Part shown: in pieces, positions 52,114-59,140 of the stretch
Numbering within the stretch: position 1 is the stretch's first letter
How the letters are laid out: every line of letters begins with the position of its first letter
NCBI GenBank assembly: GCA_949283235.1
Contig: CASDRY010000061.1
Location: forward strand, 1-59,140
Length of the DNA stretch: 59,140 bases
Origin: an uncultured Spirochaetales bacterium
GTDB lineage: Bacteria; Spirochaetota; Spirochaetia; Sphaerochaetales; Sphaerochaetaceae
Direction: 5' to 3'
Notes under the pieces: generated by a model
The model's database searches: none
Told to the model about the DNA's origin: nothing
The model's input: only the letters and a program-made list of their open reading frames with translations
Position numbers and translations under genes: made by a program

Positions 52114-53646
52114 ATGGGAATGGATTTCAGTAGGTATAAGGAATATAGAGAAGGCTATCGTATAGAAGCTAAGAGTGCATTGCATGGACTTCCCAGCTCA
52201 ATATGGGAGACGTACTCTGCATTTGCCAATACCTATGGCGGTGTCATTTTGTTGGGTGTCAAAGAAGCTGAGGATGGTTCTTTCATTCCTTCTGGAGTAA
52301 AGGACACCGCACCATTAAAGAAAGCTTTCTGGAATACTGTAAATAATCCAGACAAAGTATCTGCAAATCTAGTCTCAGATAGTTCGGTTAAGACTTTTTA
52401 CGATGGTGAATATGAAATGCTTGCTATCGAGATACCTAGAGCAAGAAGAGAGGATCGTCCTGTTTTCCTGAATGATAATCCGTACAAAGGAACTTATCGC
52501 AGAAACTATGAAGGGGATTATCGTTGCTCAAAGAAAGAAGTTAATGCAATGATCCGCGATAACGCTTCAGATAGTTCTGATTCTTCTATCCTTACGGATC
52601 TTGATTTTGATTGTCTTAACAAGGAGACGATAGCAAAGTATAGACGCCGTCATGAGATTTTCTCTCCAAAGCATCCCTGGATAAATCTTCCATTGGAGCA
52701 GTATCTTCTTATGATTGGAGCCGCAGGAAAAGCGGAAGGAAAGCTGTATCCAACAGTTGCTGGTATTCTCATGTTTGGAAATGACTGGTGTATTACAAAT
52801 GTGTTTCCAGAGTATTTTGTGGATTACAGATATTATGAGAATGAATCAGAAACAGATTGGATAGATAGATTGTGTTCATCTACAGGTACATGGTCTGGAA
52901 ATCTCTGTGATTTCTATTTTGAGGTTCTCTTTAAGCTGGAACGAATTCTCGAAGTTCCTTTCAAATTGAAAGAGGCTGGAAATGTATTGATCCGTGATGA
53001 GGAGACACCTGCAAGGATTGCTGTGAGGGAAGCTCTCATGAACTGCATAAGCAATGCTGACTTTTCCATTTCCTCGGGAATTGTCGTTTTATGTAAACCA
53101 TCTGGCCTGTCTCTCTCGAATCCTGGAGATATAAGGGTAGGGCTGGATGAGATGCTTGCAGGTGGAGTTTCAGATTCCAGAAATAAGGGAATAATGAAGA
53201 TGTTCAATCTTCTTGGGATAGGGGAAAGAGCTGGCAGCGGTGTTCCAAGAATCATGAAAATCTGGAAAGAACTGGATTTTGATGAACCAGAATTTGAAGA
53301 AAAGCTTGAAACTTGCCGTACAAGAATTAATCTTCCTTTCAGTGAGAAAAGAACAAAGGAGAAGTTTATCGCTGAAAAATCGGCGATAAAAATCAGCGAT
53401 AAATCCAGGATAGAGAATGAAAGGCTCTCTTCCATTCTTTCATATCTCTCTGCTCATGAAGTGGCAGATACCGCTGAAATCTCTGAAGCTATAGGGCTCG
53501 GTGCCTCAAGAACAAGACAGCTTTTAGGAATTCTCGTATCGAGAAGAGCTGTTTTAGCTATCGGAGCTAACAGAAACAGACGCTATAAGCTTAGTAGGAA
53601 GGAATTGCTTTCTGTAAGTGAAAAGATTCCTGGATATAATAATTGA
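52114..53646 (+). CDS. AlbA_2-domain transcriptional regulator, second copy
   Basis: A 510-residue paralogue of the repeat-flanked regulator at 32.8 kb. The AlbA_2 domain has YRIEAKSALHGLPSSIWETYSAFANTYGG; the HATPase_c_4-like part has REALMNCISNADFSISSG and LSNPGDIRVG. A charged linker contains EKSAIKISDKSR, a short form of the repeat linker common in this family. The C-terminal winged helix has ADTAEISEAIGLGASRTRQLLGIL. It follows the GH3 gene by 51 bases without an obvious terminator and could be read through from the fructoside operon. It lacks the 98-bp flanking repeats. ATG 52120 is an alternative start. Confidence 0.8.
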   Translation: MGMDFSRYKEYREGYRIEAKSALHGLPSSIWETYSAFANTYGGVILLGVKEAEDGSFIPSGVKDTAPLKKAFWNTVNNPDKVSANLVSDSSVKTFYDGEYEMLAIEIPRARREDRPVFLNDNPYKGTYRRNYEGDYRCSKKEVNAMIRDNASDSSDSSILTDLDFDCLNKETIAKYRRRHEIFSPKHPWINLPLEQYLLMIGAAGKAEGKLYPTVAGILMFGNDWCITNVFPEYFVDYRYYENESETDWIDRLCSSTGTWSGNLCDFYFEVLFKLERILEVPFKLKEAGNVLIRDEETPARIAVREALMNCISNADFSISSGIVVLCKPSGLSLSNPGDIRVGLDEMLAGGVSDSRNKGIMKMFNLLGIGERAGSGVPRIMKIWKELDFDEPEFEEKLETCRTRINLPFSEKRTKEKFIAEKSAIKISDKSRIENERLSSILSYLSAHEVADTAEISEAIGLGASRTRQLLGILVSRRAVLAIGANRNRRYKLSRKELLSVSEKIPGYNN

Positions 53647-53666
53647 GGGTGCCATCAAGCACCCTC
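53645..53666. terminator. Bidirectional terminator between AlbA_2 gene and leuS
   Basis: GAGGGTGC (53645-53652) and GCACCCTC (53659-53666) form a perfect eight-base stem with a six-base loop. It is flanked by AT-rich sequence on both sides, exactly between two convergent genes. Confidence 0.8.
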
Positions 53667-53675
53667 TTAATCAGA

Positions 53676-56189
53676 TTATTTTACGACGATATTCACAAGC
53701 TTTCCTGGAACAACGATTTCTTTTACTATCGTCTTTCCCTCAGTCCAGCTCTTTATCTTCTCATCGTTCTTTGCAGCTTCAAGCATATCTTCCTTGGAAG
53801 CTGAACGTGGCATCATCATCTTTGCTCTTACCTTGCCATTGACCTGAACTACGATTTCAATCTCGTCGTCTACAGTCTTTGTCTCATCATATTCCGGCCA
53901 GCTTACAAGAGCTACCGATGGCTCATGTCCGAGCATCTCCCAGAGCTCTTCTGCAAGGTGCGGTGTGTATGGTGAGAGAAGAAGGGTAAGATTCTCCAGA
54001 GCCTTCTTTGGAATTACCTCAAGCTTGTTAAGCTCATTCACGAAAACCATCATCTGGCTTATTGCAGTATTGAAAGCAAGAGTTTCAGTATCCTCTGTTA
54101 CCTTCTTGATGGTCTTGTTCATAAGCTTATCAATATCTGGTGTGAGCTCGATATCCTCAATCTTCTTTTCTGTCGAGATTCTCCAGATTCTGTCGAGGAA
54201 ACGATAAACTCCGATGAATCCATTTGTAGCCCATGGCTTGGATTCCCTGAGAGGTCCCATGAACATCTCATACATTCTGACGCTATCAGCACCATAGTTC
54301 TTGATGAAGTCATCTGGATTGATGACATTCTTCAGGGACTTTGACATCTTTGCGATTACCTGTGTCAGCTCTTCGCCTGTTTCCTTGTCGAAGTATTTGC
54401 CATCTTTTTCCTCTACAAGGTCTGTAGGAACAAGGCTCTTGTTTGCTTTCTGGTATGCAAATGATGTGATCATTCCCTGATTAACAAGCGCATGGAATGG
54501 CTCTGATGTGGAGACAAGTCCAAGATCATAGAGAACCTTGTGCCAGAATCTTGAATAGAGAAGATGGAGAACAGCATGTTCTGCACCTCCTACATAGAGA
54601 TCTACTGGCATCCAGTATTTCTCTTTCTCCGGATCAATGAATGCCTTGTCGTTATGCGGATCGATATACCTAAGGTAATACCAGCAGGATCCTGCCCACT
54701 GAGGCATTGTATTAGTCTCTCTCTTTGCATCTCCTCCGCACTTTGGACACTTGCAGTTAACCCAGCTCTCGACATTTGCAAGAGGGGATTCCCCAGTTCC
54801 TGTTGGTTCGTACTTGTCTACTTCTGGAAGTGTAAGAGGGAGTTCCTCTTCTGGCACAAGCACAGTACCGCAATGAGGACAATGAATGAGAGGTATTGGC
54901 TCTCCCCAGTATCTCTGGCGTGAGAATACCCAGTCTCTGAGCTTGTAGTTTATAGCTTTATGACCATAGCCGTTCTTCTCAAGGAATTCCAGCATCTCCG
55001 CTATTGCATCTTCCTTGTTGAGGCCATCGAGCCATTCAGAGTTCACATGGATACCATCCTCTGTCCATGCCTCTTTCTGTACATCGACTTTGCCTTTGAG
55101 AACTTCAATGATAGGAAGGTTGAATTTCTTCGCGAATTCCCAGTCCCTTGTATCATGAGCAGGAACAGCCATGATAGCCCCTGTTCCATAGCTGATGAGA
55201 ACATAGTCTGCAATCCAGATAGGTATTCTCTTTCCATTTACAGGATTTATCGCATATGAACCGGAGAATACACCTGTCTTCTCCTTTGCTAGATCTGTTC
55301 TTTCGAGATCTGATTTGTGCTTGACCTCGTCAAGATACTTCTCGACAGCTTCCTTCTGCTCCGGTGTTGTCAGTTTAGCGACAAGTGGATGCTCAGGGGC
55401 AATTACCATGTATGTTGCACCGAAGAGAGTATCACAGCGGGTTGTATAGACCTCGAGTTTGTCTCCAGTCTTCTCGACTGTGAAGAATACCGCAGCTCCT
55501 TCAGACTTGCCAATCCAGTTACGCTGCATTGCTTTTACTGATTCAGGCCAGTCAAGCTCATCAAGTCCTTCAAGGAGTTTATCAGCATAAGCTGTTATGC
55601 GGAGCATCCACTGCCTGATGTTCTTCTTCTCGACCTTCTCTCCGCAGCGCTCGCATCTGCCTTCCTTGACTTCCTCATTAGCAAGTCCTGTTTTGCAGCT
55701 AGGACACCAGTTGATAGGAGTTACAGCTTCGTATGCCAGTTCCTTCTCGTAGAGCTTCTCGAAAATCCACTGTGTCCAATGATAGTAATCAGGTTCACAA
55801 GTTGAAACTTCTCTGTCCCAGTCATAAGAGAAGCCAAGGCTCTTGATCTGGCGACGGAATGTATCGATATTCTTCTTTGTAGTCTCCCATGGATGGGTTC
55901 CGGTTTTGATTGCGTAGTTCTCTGCAGGTAGACCGAATGAGTCAAATCCCATTGGATGAAGAACATTGTAGCCTTTCATCCTTAGATATCTTGAATAGAT
56001 ATCAGTTGCTGTATATCCCTCAGGGTGTCCTACATGAAGGCCAGCTCCTGATGGATAAGGGAACATATCCAGAACATATTTCCTCTTTTCTTTAGGAATT
56101 AACGGATCTTCAACAGCACGGAACGTCTTGTGCTCTTCCCAGTACTTCTGCCATTTTGTCTCTATTTCATTGAATGGATACCTGCTCAT
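53676..56189 (-). CDS. leuS: Leucyl-tRNA synthetase
   Basis: LeuRS charges tRNA-Leu. From ATG 56189 the protein has 837 residues. The class I motif HVGH lies in [15 protein letters not shown]. The CP1 editing domain contains [13 protein letters not shown] and [12 protein letters not shown]. The KMSKS loop is in [16 protein letters not shown], and the C-terminal domain ends [13 protein letters not shown] and a short tail. Two zinc-finger-like CxxC pairs (CPSC/CERC and CPHC/CPKC) are present. The 37 extra in-frame residues upstream do not match the family and were excluded. Confidence 0.97.
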   Translation of the reverse strand: MSRYPFNEIETKWQKYWEEHKTFRAVEDPLIPKEKRKYVLDMFPYPSGAGLHVGHPEGYTATDIYSRYLRMKGYNVLHPMGFDSFGLPAENYAIKTGTHPWETTKKNIDTFRRQIKSLGFSYDWDREVSTCEPDYYHWTQWIFEKLYEKELAYEAVTPINWCPSCKTGLANEEVKEGRCERCGEKVEKKNIRQWMLRITAYADKLLEGLDELDWPESVKAMQRNWIGKSEGAAVFFTVEKTGDKLEVYTTRCDTLFGATYMVIAPEHPLVAKLTTPEQKEAVEKYLDEVKHKSDLERTDLAKEKTGVFSGSYAINPVNGKRIPIWIADYVLISYGTGAIMAVPAHDTRDWEFAKKFNLPIIEVLKGKVDVQKEAWTEDGIHVNSEWLDGLNKEDAIAEMLEFLEKNGYGHKAINYKLRDWVFSRQRYWGEPIPLIHCPHCGTVLVPEEELPLTLPEVDKYEPTGTGESPLANVESWVNCKCPKCGGDAKRETNTMPQWAGSCWYYLRYIDPHNDKAFIDPEKEKYWMPVDLYVGGAEHAVLHLLYSRFWHKVLYDLGLVSTSEPFHALVNQGMITSFAYQKANKSLVPTDLVEEKDGKYFDKETGEELTQVIAKMSKSLKNVINPDDFIKNYGADSVRMYEMFMGPLRESKPWATNGFIGVYRFLDRIWRISTEKKIEDIELTPDIDKLMNKTIKKVTEDTETLAFNTAISQMMVFVNELNKLEVIPKKALENLTLLLSPYTPHLAEELWEMLGHEPSVALVSWPEYDETKTVDDEIEIVVQVNGKVRAKMMMPRSASKEDMLEAAKNDEKIKSWTEGKTIVKEIVVPGKLVNIVVK

Positions 56190-56314
56190 ACGAGTGAGGA
56201 TATCACTAAAGGGGAAATAAAGGCTATATTCACATTTAATGGATGCTGAAGTTTGGATTCCTTTCTGAATATGGATGAATTTTAAAAACATAAAATTCAA
56301 CTGTAAAAGTGTAG

Positions 56315-56644
56315 AAAGTTTTTTCTCATAAACTGCGAGGAGAGATTTTCGAATCGTTTGCTGTTTCCGAATTGATACGCAATGCTCTCAATAATGGTGA
56401 CTTCTCATCATTTTATTTTTATAAAGAGGAGAACGGAAATGCTGAGATTGATTCAATCAAAGAATCCAATGATAAGTTGTATCCCATAGAAATCAAACTT
56501 AACTCAACACCCAAAGTATCAATGGCTGGATATTTCTCCAGACTGAACAATAATGAAAGAGGAATGGGTATGATAATCTATTTGAATGACAAAAAGACGA
56601 TTCTAGCTTCCGATTTGCTAATAATGCCTATCTCTCTATTATGA
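56315..56644 (+). pseudogene. Truncated remnant of AAA/DUF4143 ATPase
   Basis: About 110 codons with no proper start. The reading frame [21 protein letters not shown], then FYFYKEENGNAEIDSI and KLYPIEIKLNSTPKVS matches the C-terminal DUF4143 domain of a common ATPase family. Its nuclease-like E-I-D...E-I-K pattern is visible. The whole N-terminal AAA domain (about 300 residues) is missing, and a stop codon precedes the fragment. Such ATPases are frequently acquired and lost; this copy is a decayed leftover between leuS and the amino-acid transporter operon. Confidence 0.75.
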
Positions 56645-56646
56645 TT

Positions 56647-56662
56647 TGTTATTATAATAACA
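56647..56662. promoter_or_regulatory. Perfect 16-base palindrome upstream of ABC promoter
   Basis: TGTTATTATAATAACA is fully self-complementary and lies 22 bases before the -35 hexamer of the amino-acid transporter promoter. It resembles a metalloregulator or other dimeric-repressor site. It is also just after the DUF4143 remnant, so a chance AT-rich palindrome cannot be excluded. Confidence 0.4.
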
Positions 56663-56684
56663 TTAAAGTTTTTATCATAACATC

Positions 56685-56713
56685 TTGACACTATTTTAAC
56701 CATTGCATATTAT
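56685..56713 (+). promoter_or_regulatory. Sigma70 promoter of amino-acid ABC operon
   Basis: Consensus TTGACA (56685-56690), exactly 17 bases, then TATTAT (56708-56713), 31 bases before the first ATG. It is the best-matching promoter in the window. Confidence 0.75.
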
Positions 56714-56743
56714 CCAACCATGCTCAGGCATGGAGGAACTTCA

Positions 56744-57601
56744 ATGAGACTTAGAAGAATTGCAGCAGTAGCGATAATGATAGCTCTTTCTCTTTCAGCA
56801 GTCTTTGCTGGTGGAAGCTCGGAAGAGAAGAGTACGGTATCTGAATCAGGACGTCCTGTCCTTCGTGTTGCCATGGAATGTGGTTATGCACCATATAACT
56901 GGACACAGACAACAGATGCAAATGGAGCTGTGCCAATTGCAGACTCCAATGACTACGCATATGGCTATGATGTCATGATGGCTAAGCTCATCTGCGAGAG
57001 ACTTGGTTATGATCTCCAGATTGTTAAGCTTGACTGGGATTCTCTCGTTCCTGCAGTTCTTTCCGGAACAGTTGATTGCGCTATCGCGGGTCAGTCAATC
57101 ACATCCGACAGGCTCCAGATGGTAGATTTCACAGAGCCTTATTACTATGCATCCATCATCTGTCTTGTTAATGAAGGCAGCAAGTATGAGAATGCAAAGG
57201 GTGTTCATGACCTTGCAGGAGCTACATGTACAAGCCAGATGTCTACAGTCTGGTATGATGTATGTCTTCCACAGATTCCAGATGCAAACATCCTTCCTGC
57301 TCAGGAAAGCGCACCTGCAATGCTTGTAGCACTTTCAAGCGGTAGAGTAGATCTTGTCTGTACAGATATGCCTACAGGACAGGCAGCACTTGTTGCTTAT
57401 CCTCAGATGAGGCTTCTCGATTTCTCTGGTACAGATGATGATTTCCAGGTAAGCCAGGAAGAGATTAATATAGGAATATCAGTTAGAAAAGGAAACACAG
57501 AGCTTCTCGATGCTTTGAATAGCGTCCTTGAGACTCTTACAGTAGATGACTTCAATAGAATGATGGATGAAGCTATCTCTGTTCAGCCTCTTGCTCAGTG
57601 A
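56744..57601 (+). CDS. Polar amino-acid ABC binding protein (family 3)
   Basis: A 285-residue extracytoplasmic binding protein. A signal peptide (residues 1-23, ending SAVFA) precedes GGSSEEKS, nearly the same leader junction as the sugar-binding protein at 44.2 kb and also without a lipobox Cys. The mature part has the family 3 pattern: RVAMECGYAPYNW, YGYDVMMAKLICERLGYDLQIV, AGQSITSDRLQMVDFTEPYY. It should bind an amino acid; which one is not clear. ATG 56744 follows a GGAGGA site; the start at 56720 would add eight residues without a site. Confidence 0.92.
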   Translation: MRLRRIAAVAIMIALSLSAVFAGGSSEEKSTVSESGRPVLRVAMECGYAPYNWTQTTDANGAVPIADSNDYAYGYDVMMAKLICERLGYDLQIVKLDWDSLVPAVLSGTVDCAIAGQSITSDRLQMVDFTEPYYYASIICLVNEGSKYENAKGVHDLAGATCTSQMSTVWYDVCLPQIPDANILPAQESAPAMLVALSSGRVDLVCTDMPTGQAALVAYPQMRLLDFSGTDDDFQVSQEEINIGISVRKGNTELLDALNSVLETLTVDDFNRMMDEAISVQPLAQ

Positions 57602-57612
57602 TTGGTGAAGAA

Positions 57613-58413
57613 ATGACAATAGCGGAAATGAATTTTTTCCAGAGGATGCTTTACATCCTCCAGCGTTATGGTGGCTCCCTTCTCGAGGGAGCTGCTACTA
57701 CGATGGCGATAGCCATAATCTGTACCCTTCTAGGGTGCGTTATTGGCTTTGCAGTAGGTCTTATACAGACGACAGAACCACATAAGAAGGATGGAATTAT
57801 AAAAAGAGGCATCCTTAAATTCGTGAAATTAATCCTCACAGCTTATGTAGAAGTTTTCAGAGGCACTCCGATGATGCTTCAGGCTGCATTCATCTACTAC
57901 GGAATGAGCCAGCTTTTCGGAATCAATCTCGGTATGTGGAGTGCTGCAATCATAATCGTTTCAATCAATACAGGTGCTTATATGGCTGAAACAGTCAGAG
58001 GTGGTATTCTCTCTGTGGATCCAGGCCAGATGGAGGGTGCAAGGGCAATCGGTATGTCTCATTTCCAGACAATGCTTCTTGTAGTGCTCCCGCAGGCACT
58101 TAGAAACATAATGCCTCAGATTGGTAACAACCTCATCATTAACATAAAGGATACCTGTGTTCTTTCTATCATCGGAACAGTAGAGCTTTTCTTTACATTC
58201 AGAAGTATCTCCGGTGCACTCTATACATATTTTGAAGCAGCTACAGTCACGATGATCATCTACTTTGTTCTTACCTTCGTATGTTCCAGAATCCTTCGTT
58301 ATGTTGAAAGCAGGATGGATGGCCCTTCCAATTTTGATCTTGCAACTACAGATACCCTTGCTTTCACAAGTGGGCTTACACGCTATGATGCAAAGAAGGG
58401 AGGTACATTCTGA
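57613..58413 (+). CDS. Polar amino-acid ABC permease
   Basis: A 266-residue inner-membrane permease of the HisM/GlnP type. It has the N-terminal [21 protein letters not shown], the substrate-path motif [16 protein letters not shown], and the EAA-like loop [31 protein letters not shown]. Members usually act as homodimers with one ATPase pair. The start may be ATG 57613 or GTG 57598, which overlaps the previous stop. Its stop overlaps the ATPase start (TGATG). Confidence 0.92.
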   Translation: MTIAEMNFFQRMLYILQRYGGSLLEGAATTMAIAIICTLLGCVIGFAVGLIQTTEPHKKDGIIKRGILKFVKLILTAYVEVFRGTPMMLQAAFIYYGMSQLFGINLGMWSAAIIIVSINTGAYMAETVRGGILSVDPGQMEGARAIGMSHFQTMLLVVLPQALRNIMPQIGNNLIINIKDTCVLSIIGTVELFFTFRSISGALYTYFEAATVTMIIYFVLTFVCSRILRYVESRMDGPSNFDLATTDTLAFTSGLTRYDAKKGGTF

Positions 58414-59140
58414 TGGAAGAGATTCTGAGAATTGAACACCTTGTTAAGACGTTTGGAACAAATGAGGTTCTGAAAGATATAGATTTTGATGTTTTCAAGG
58501 GCGATGTAATTAGTATTATCGGGGCATCGGGTTCTGGAAAGTCCACTCTTCTTAGATGTATCAATATGCTGGAAGAAGCTACAGGCGGCAAGATTCTTTA
58601 CCATGGGAAGAATATTCTTGCAGGAGAGATAAACGAGGATCAGTACAGGACAAAAGTCGGTATGGTTTTCCAGTCTTTCAATCTCTTCAGCAATTATGAT
58701 GTTCTGGAGAATTGTATTATAGGGCAGACCCATGTTCTCAAGAGAAGCAAGGAAGAGGCTAAGGAAAAGGCCATGGAGTATCTTGCGAAAGTCGGTATGG
58801 CTCAGTACATAAAGGCTAAGCCAAGACAGCTTTCAGGAGGACAGAAGCAGAGAGTTGCTATTGCACGCGCCCTTGCAATGGATCCGGAGGTGCTTCTCTT
58901 CGATGAGCCTACTTCTGCGCTTGATCCTGAGATGGTAGGGGAAGTTCTTGATGTAATGAAAGCCCTTGCTGAGACAGGTATGACAATGCTTGTCGTAACT
59001 CATGAGATGGCTTTTGCCAGGGATGTTTCCAATCGTGTGATCTATATGGCTGATGGAAAGATCGAGGAGGAAGGTTCTCCATCTGAAATCTTCTCAGCTC
59101 CAAAGAGCCCGAGGACAAAGGATTTCCTTTCAAGATTCTC
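58413..59140 (+). CDS. Polar amino-acid ABC ATPase (partial at window end)
   Basis: The ATPase subunit of the transporter, 242 codons visible before the window ends, close to the usual 245-255. Walker A is GASGSGKST (about 37-45), the Q-loop [11 protein letters not shown], the ABC signature LSGGQKQR, Walker [13 protein letters not shown], and the switch His in VVTHEM. GGAGGT precedes the ATG, which overlaps the permease stop by one base. The reading frame is open at the window edge, so only the last few residues are missing. Confidence 0.95.
   Translation, partial: MEEILRIEHLVKTFGTNEVLKDIDFDVFKGDVISIIGASGSGKSTLLRCINMLEEATGGKILYHGKNILAGEINEDQYRTKVGMVFQSFNLFSNYDVLENCIIGQTHVLKRSKEEAKEKAMEYLAKVGMAQYIKAKPRQLSGGQKQRVAIARALAMDPEVLLFDEPTSALDPEMVGEVLDVMKALAETGMTMLVVTHEMAFARDVSNRVIYMADGKIEEEGSPSEIFSAPKSPRTKDFLSRF

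Noticed and set aside
52914-53435. 173-codon minus-strand frame
   Set aside because: Antisense to the conserved HATPase part of the AlbA_2 gene; Ser/Pro-rich, low-quality translation.

Overview
The window reads as chromosomal DNA of an anaerobic, fermentative spirochaete-like bacterium (class Spirochaetia; Sphaerochaeta/Treponema-type relatives are the closest fit by gene content, but this is inference). Pointers are moderate G+C, peroxide defence by a PerR-like regulator plus rubrerythrin rather than catalase, binding-protein leaders ending in an AGGSSE motif, a DUF4416 gene, and GyrA with Ala at the quinolone-determining Ser83 position, as described for treponemes. Nothing here is plasmid- or phage-like.

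Region 1 (1-12.1 kb) is the replication-origin neighbourhood. gyrA and gyrB run leftward; dnaA, dnaN, recF, a DUF721 gene, rpmH, rnpA, yidC and khpB/jag run rightward. The dnaA-dnaN gap (6182-6394) carries nine DnaA-box-like nonamers. A second cluster, at least as dense, lies 10 kb away at 16414-16684, where two groups of boxes flank an AT-rich core. The origin may therefore be split, or sit at the second site. A sigma54-activator-type ATPase without a DNA-binding domain lies beside this second cluster.

Region 2 (12.2-25 kb) is mostly housekeeping: perR-rubrerythrin, a divergent MerR/MATE pair sharing a palindromic operator, a PfkB kinase, rsmE, a C-terminal processing protease, lgt, an M24 aminopeptidase and gpmI. 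A relic stretch with 21-bp tandem repeats follows at 24.7-24.9 kb.

Region 3 (25-40.5 kb) holds a membrane protein coupled to an SDF-type symporter, a very large GH13 enzyme, an EamA transporter, pth and a flavin reductase. Next comes an AlbA_2-domain regulator bracketed by two 98-bp, 97% identical direct repeats that carry helically phased TCAGTTG motifs. Then follow a small membrane protein, nth, an AroF-PheA fusion, DUF4416, a lipoprotein, L-serine dehydratase and a RelBE-like toxin-antitoxin pair.

Region 4 (40.6-52.1 kb) is a self-contained fructan/fructoside catabolic locus. Fructokinase and a LacI regulator diverge from a long operon: GH32, ABC binding protein, two permeases, GH172 (DUF2961), a second GH32 and a domain-swapped GH3. 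The hydrolases lack export signals, so the model is import of fructo-oligosaccharides or difructose anhydrides, cytoplasmic cleavage, then phosphorylation of fructose. The transporter ATPase must come from elsewhere.

Region 5 (52.1 kb to the end) holds a second AlbA_2 regulator, leuS, the truncated remnant of a DUF4143 ATPase and a polar amino-acid ABC operon whose ATPase gene runs off the window. No rRNA, tRNA, insertion sequence or CRISPR array was recognised.
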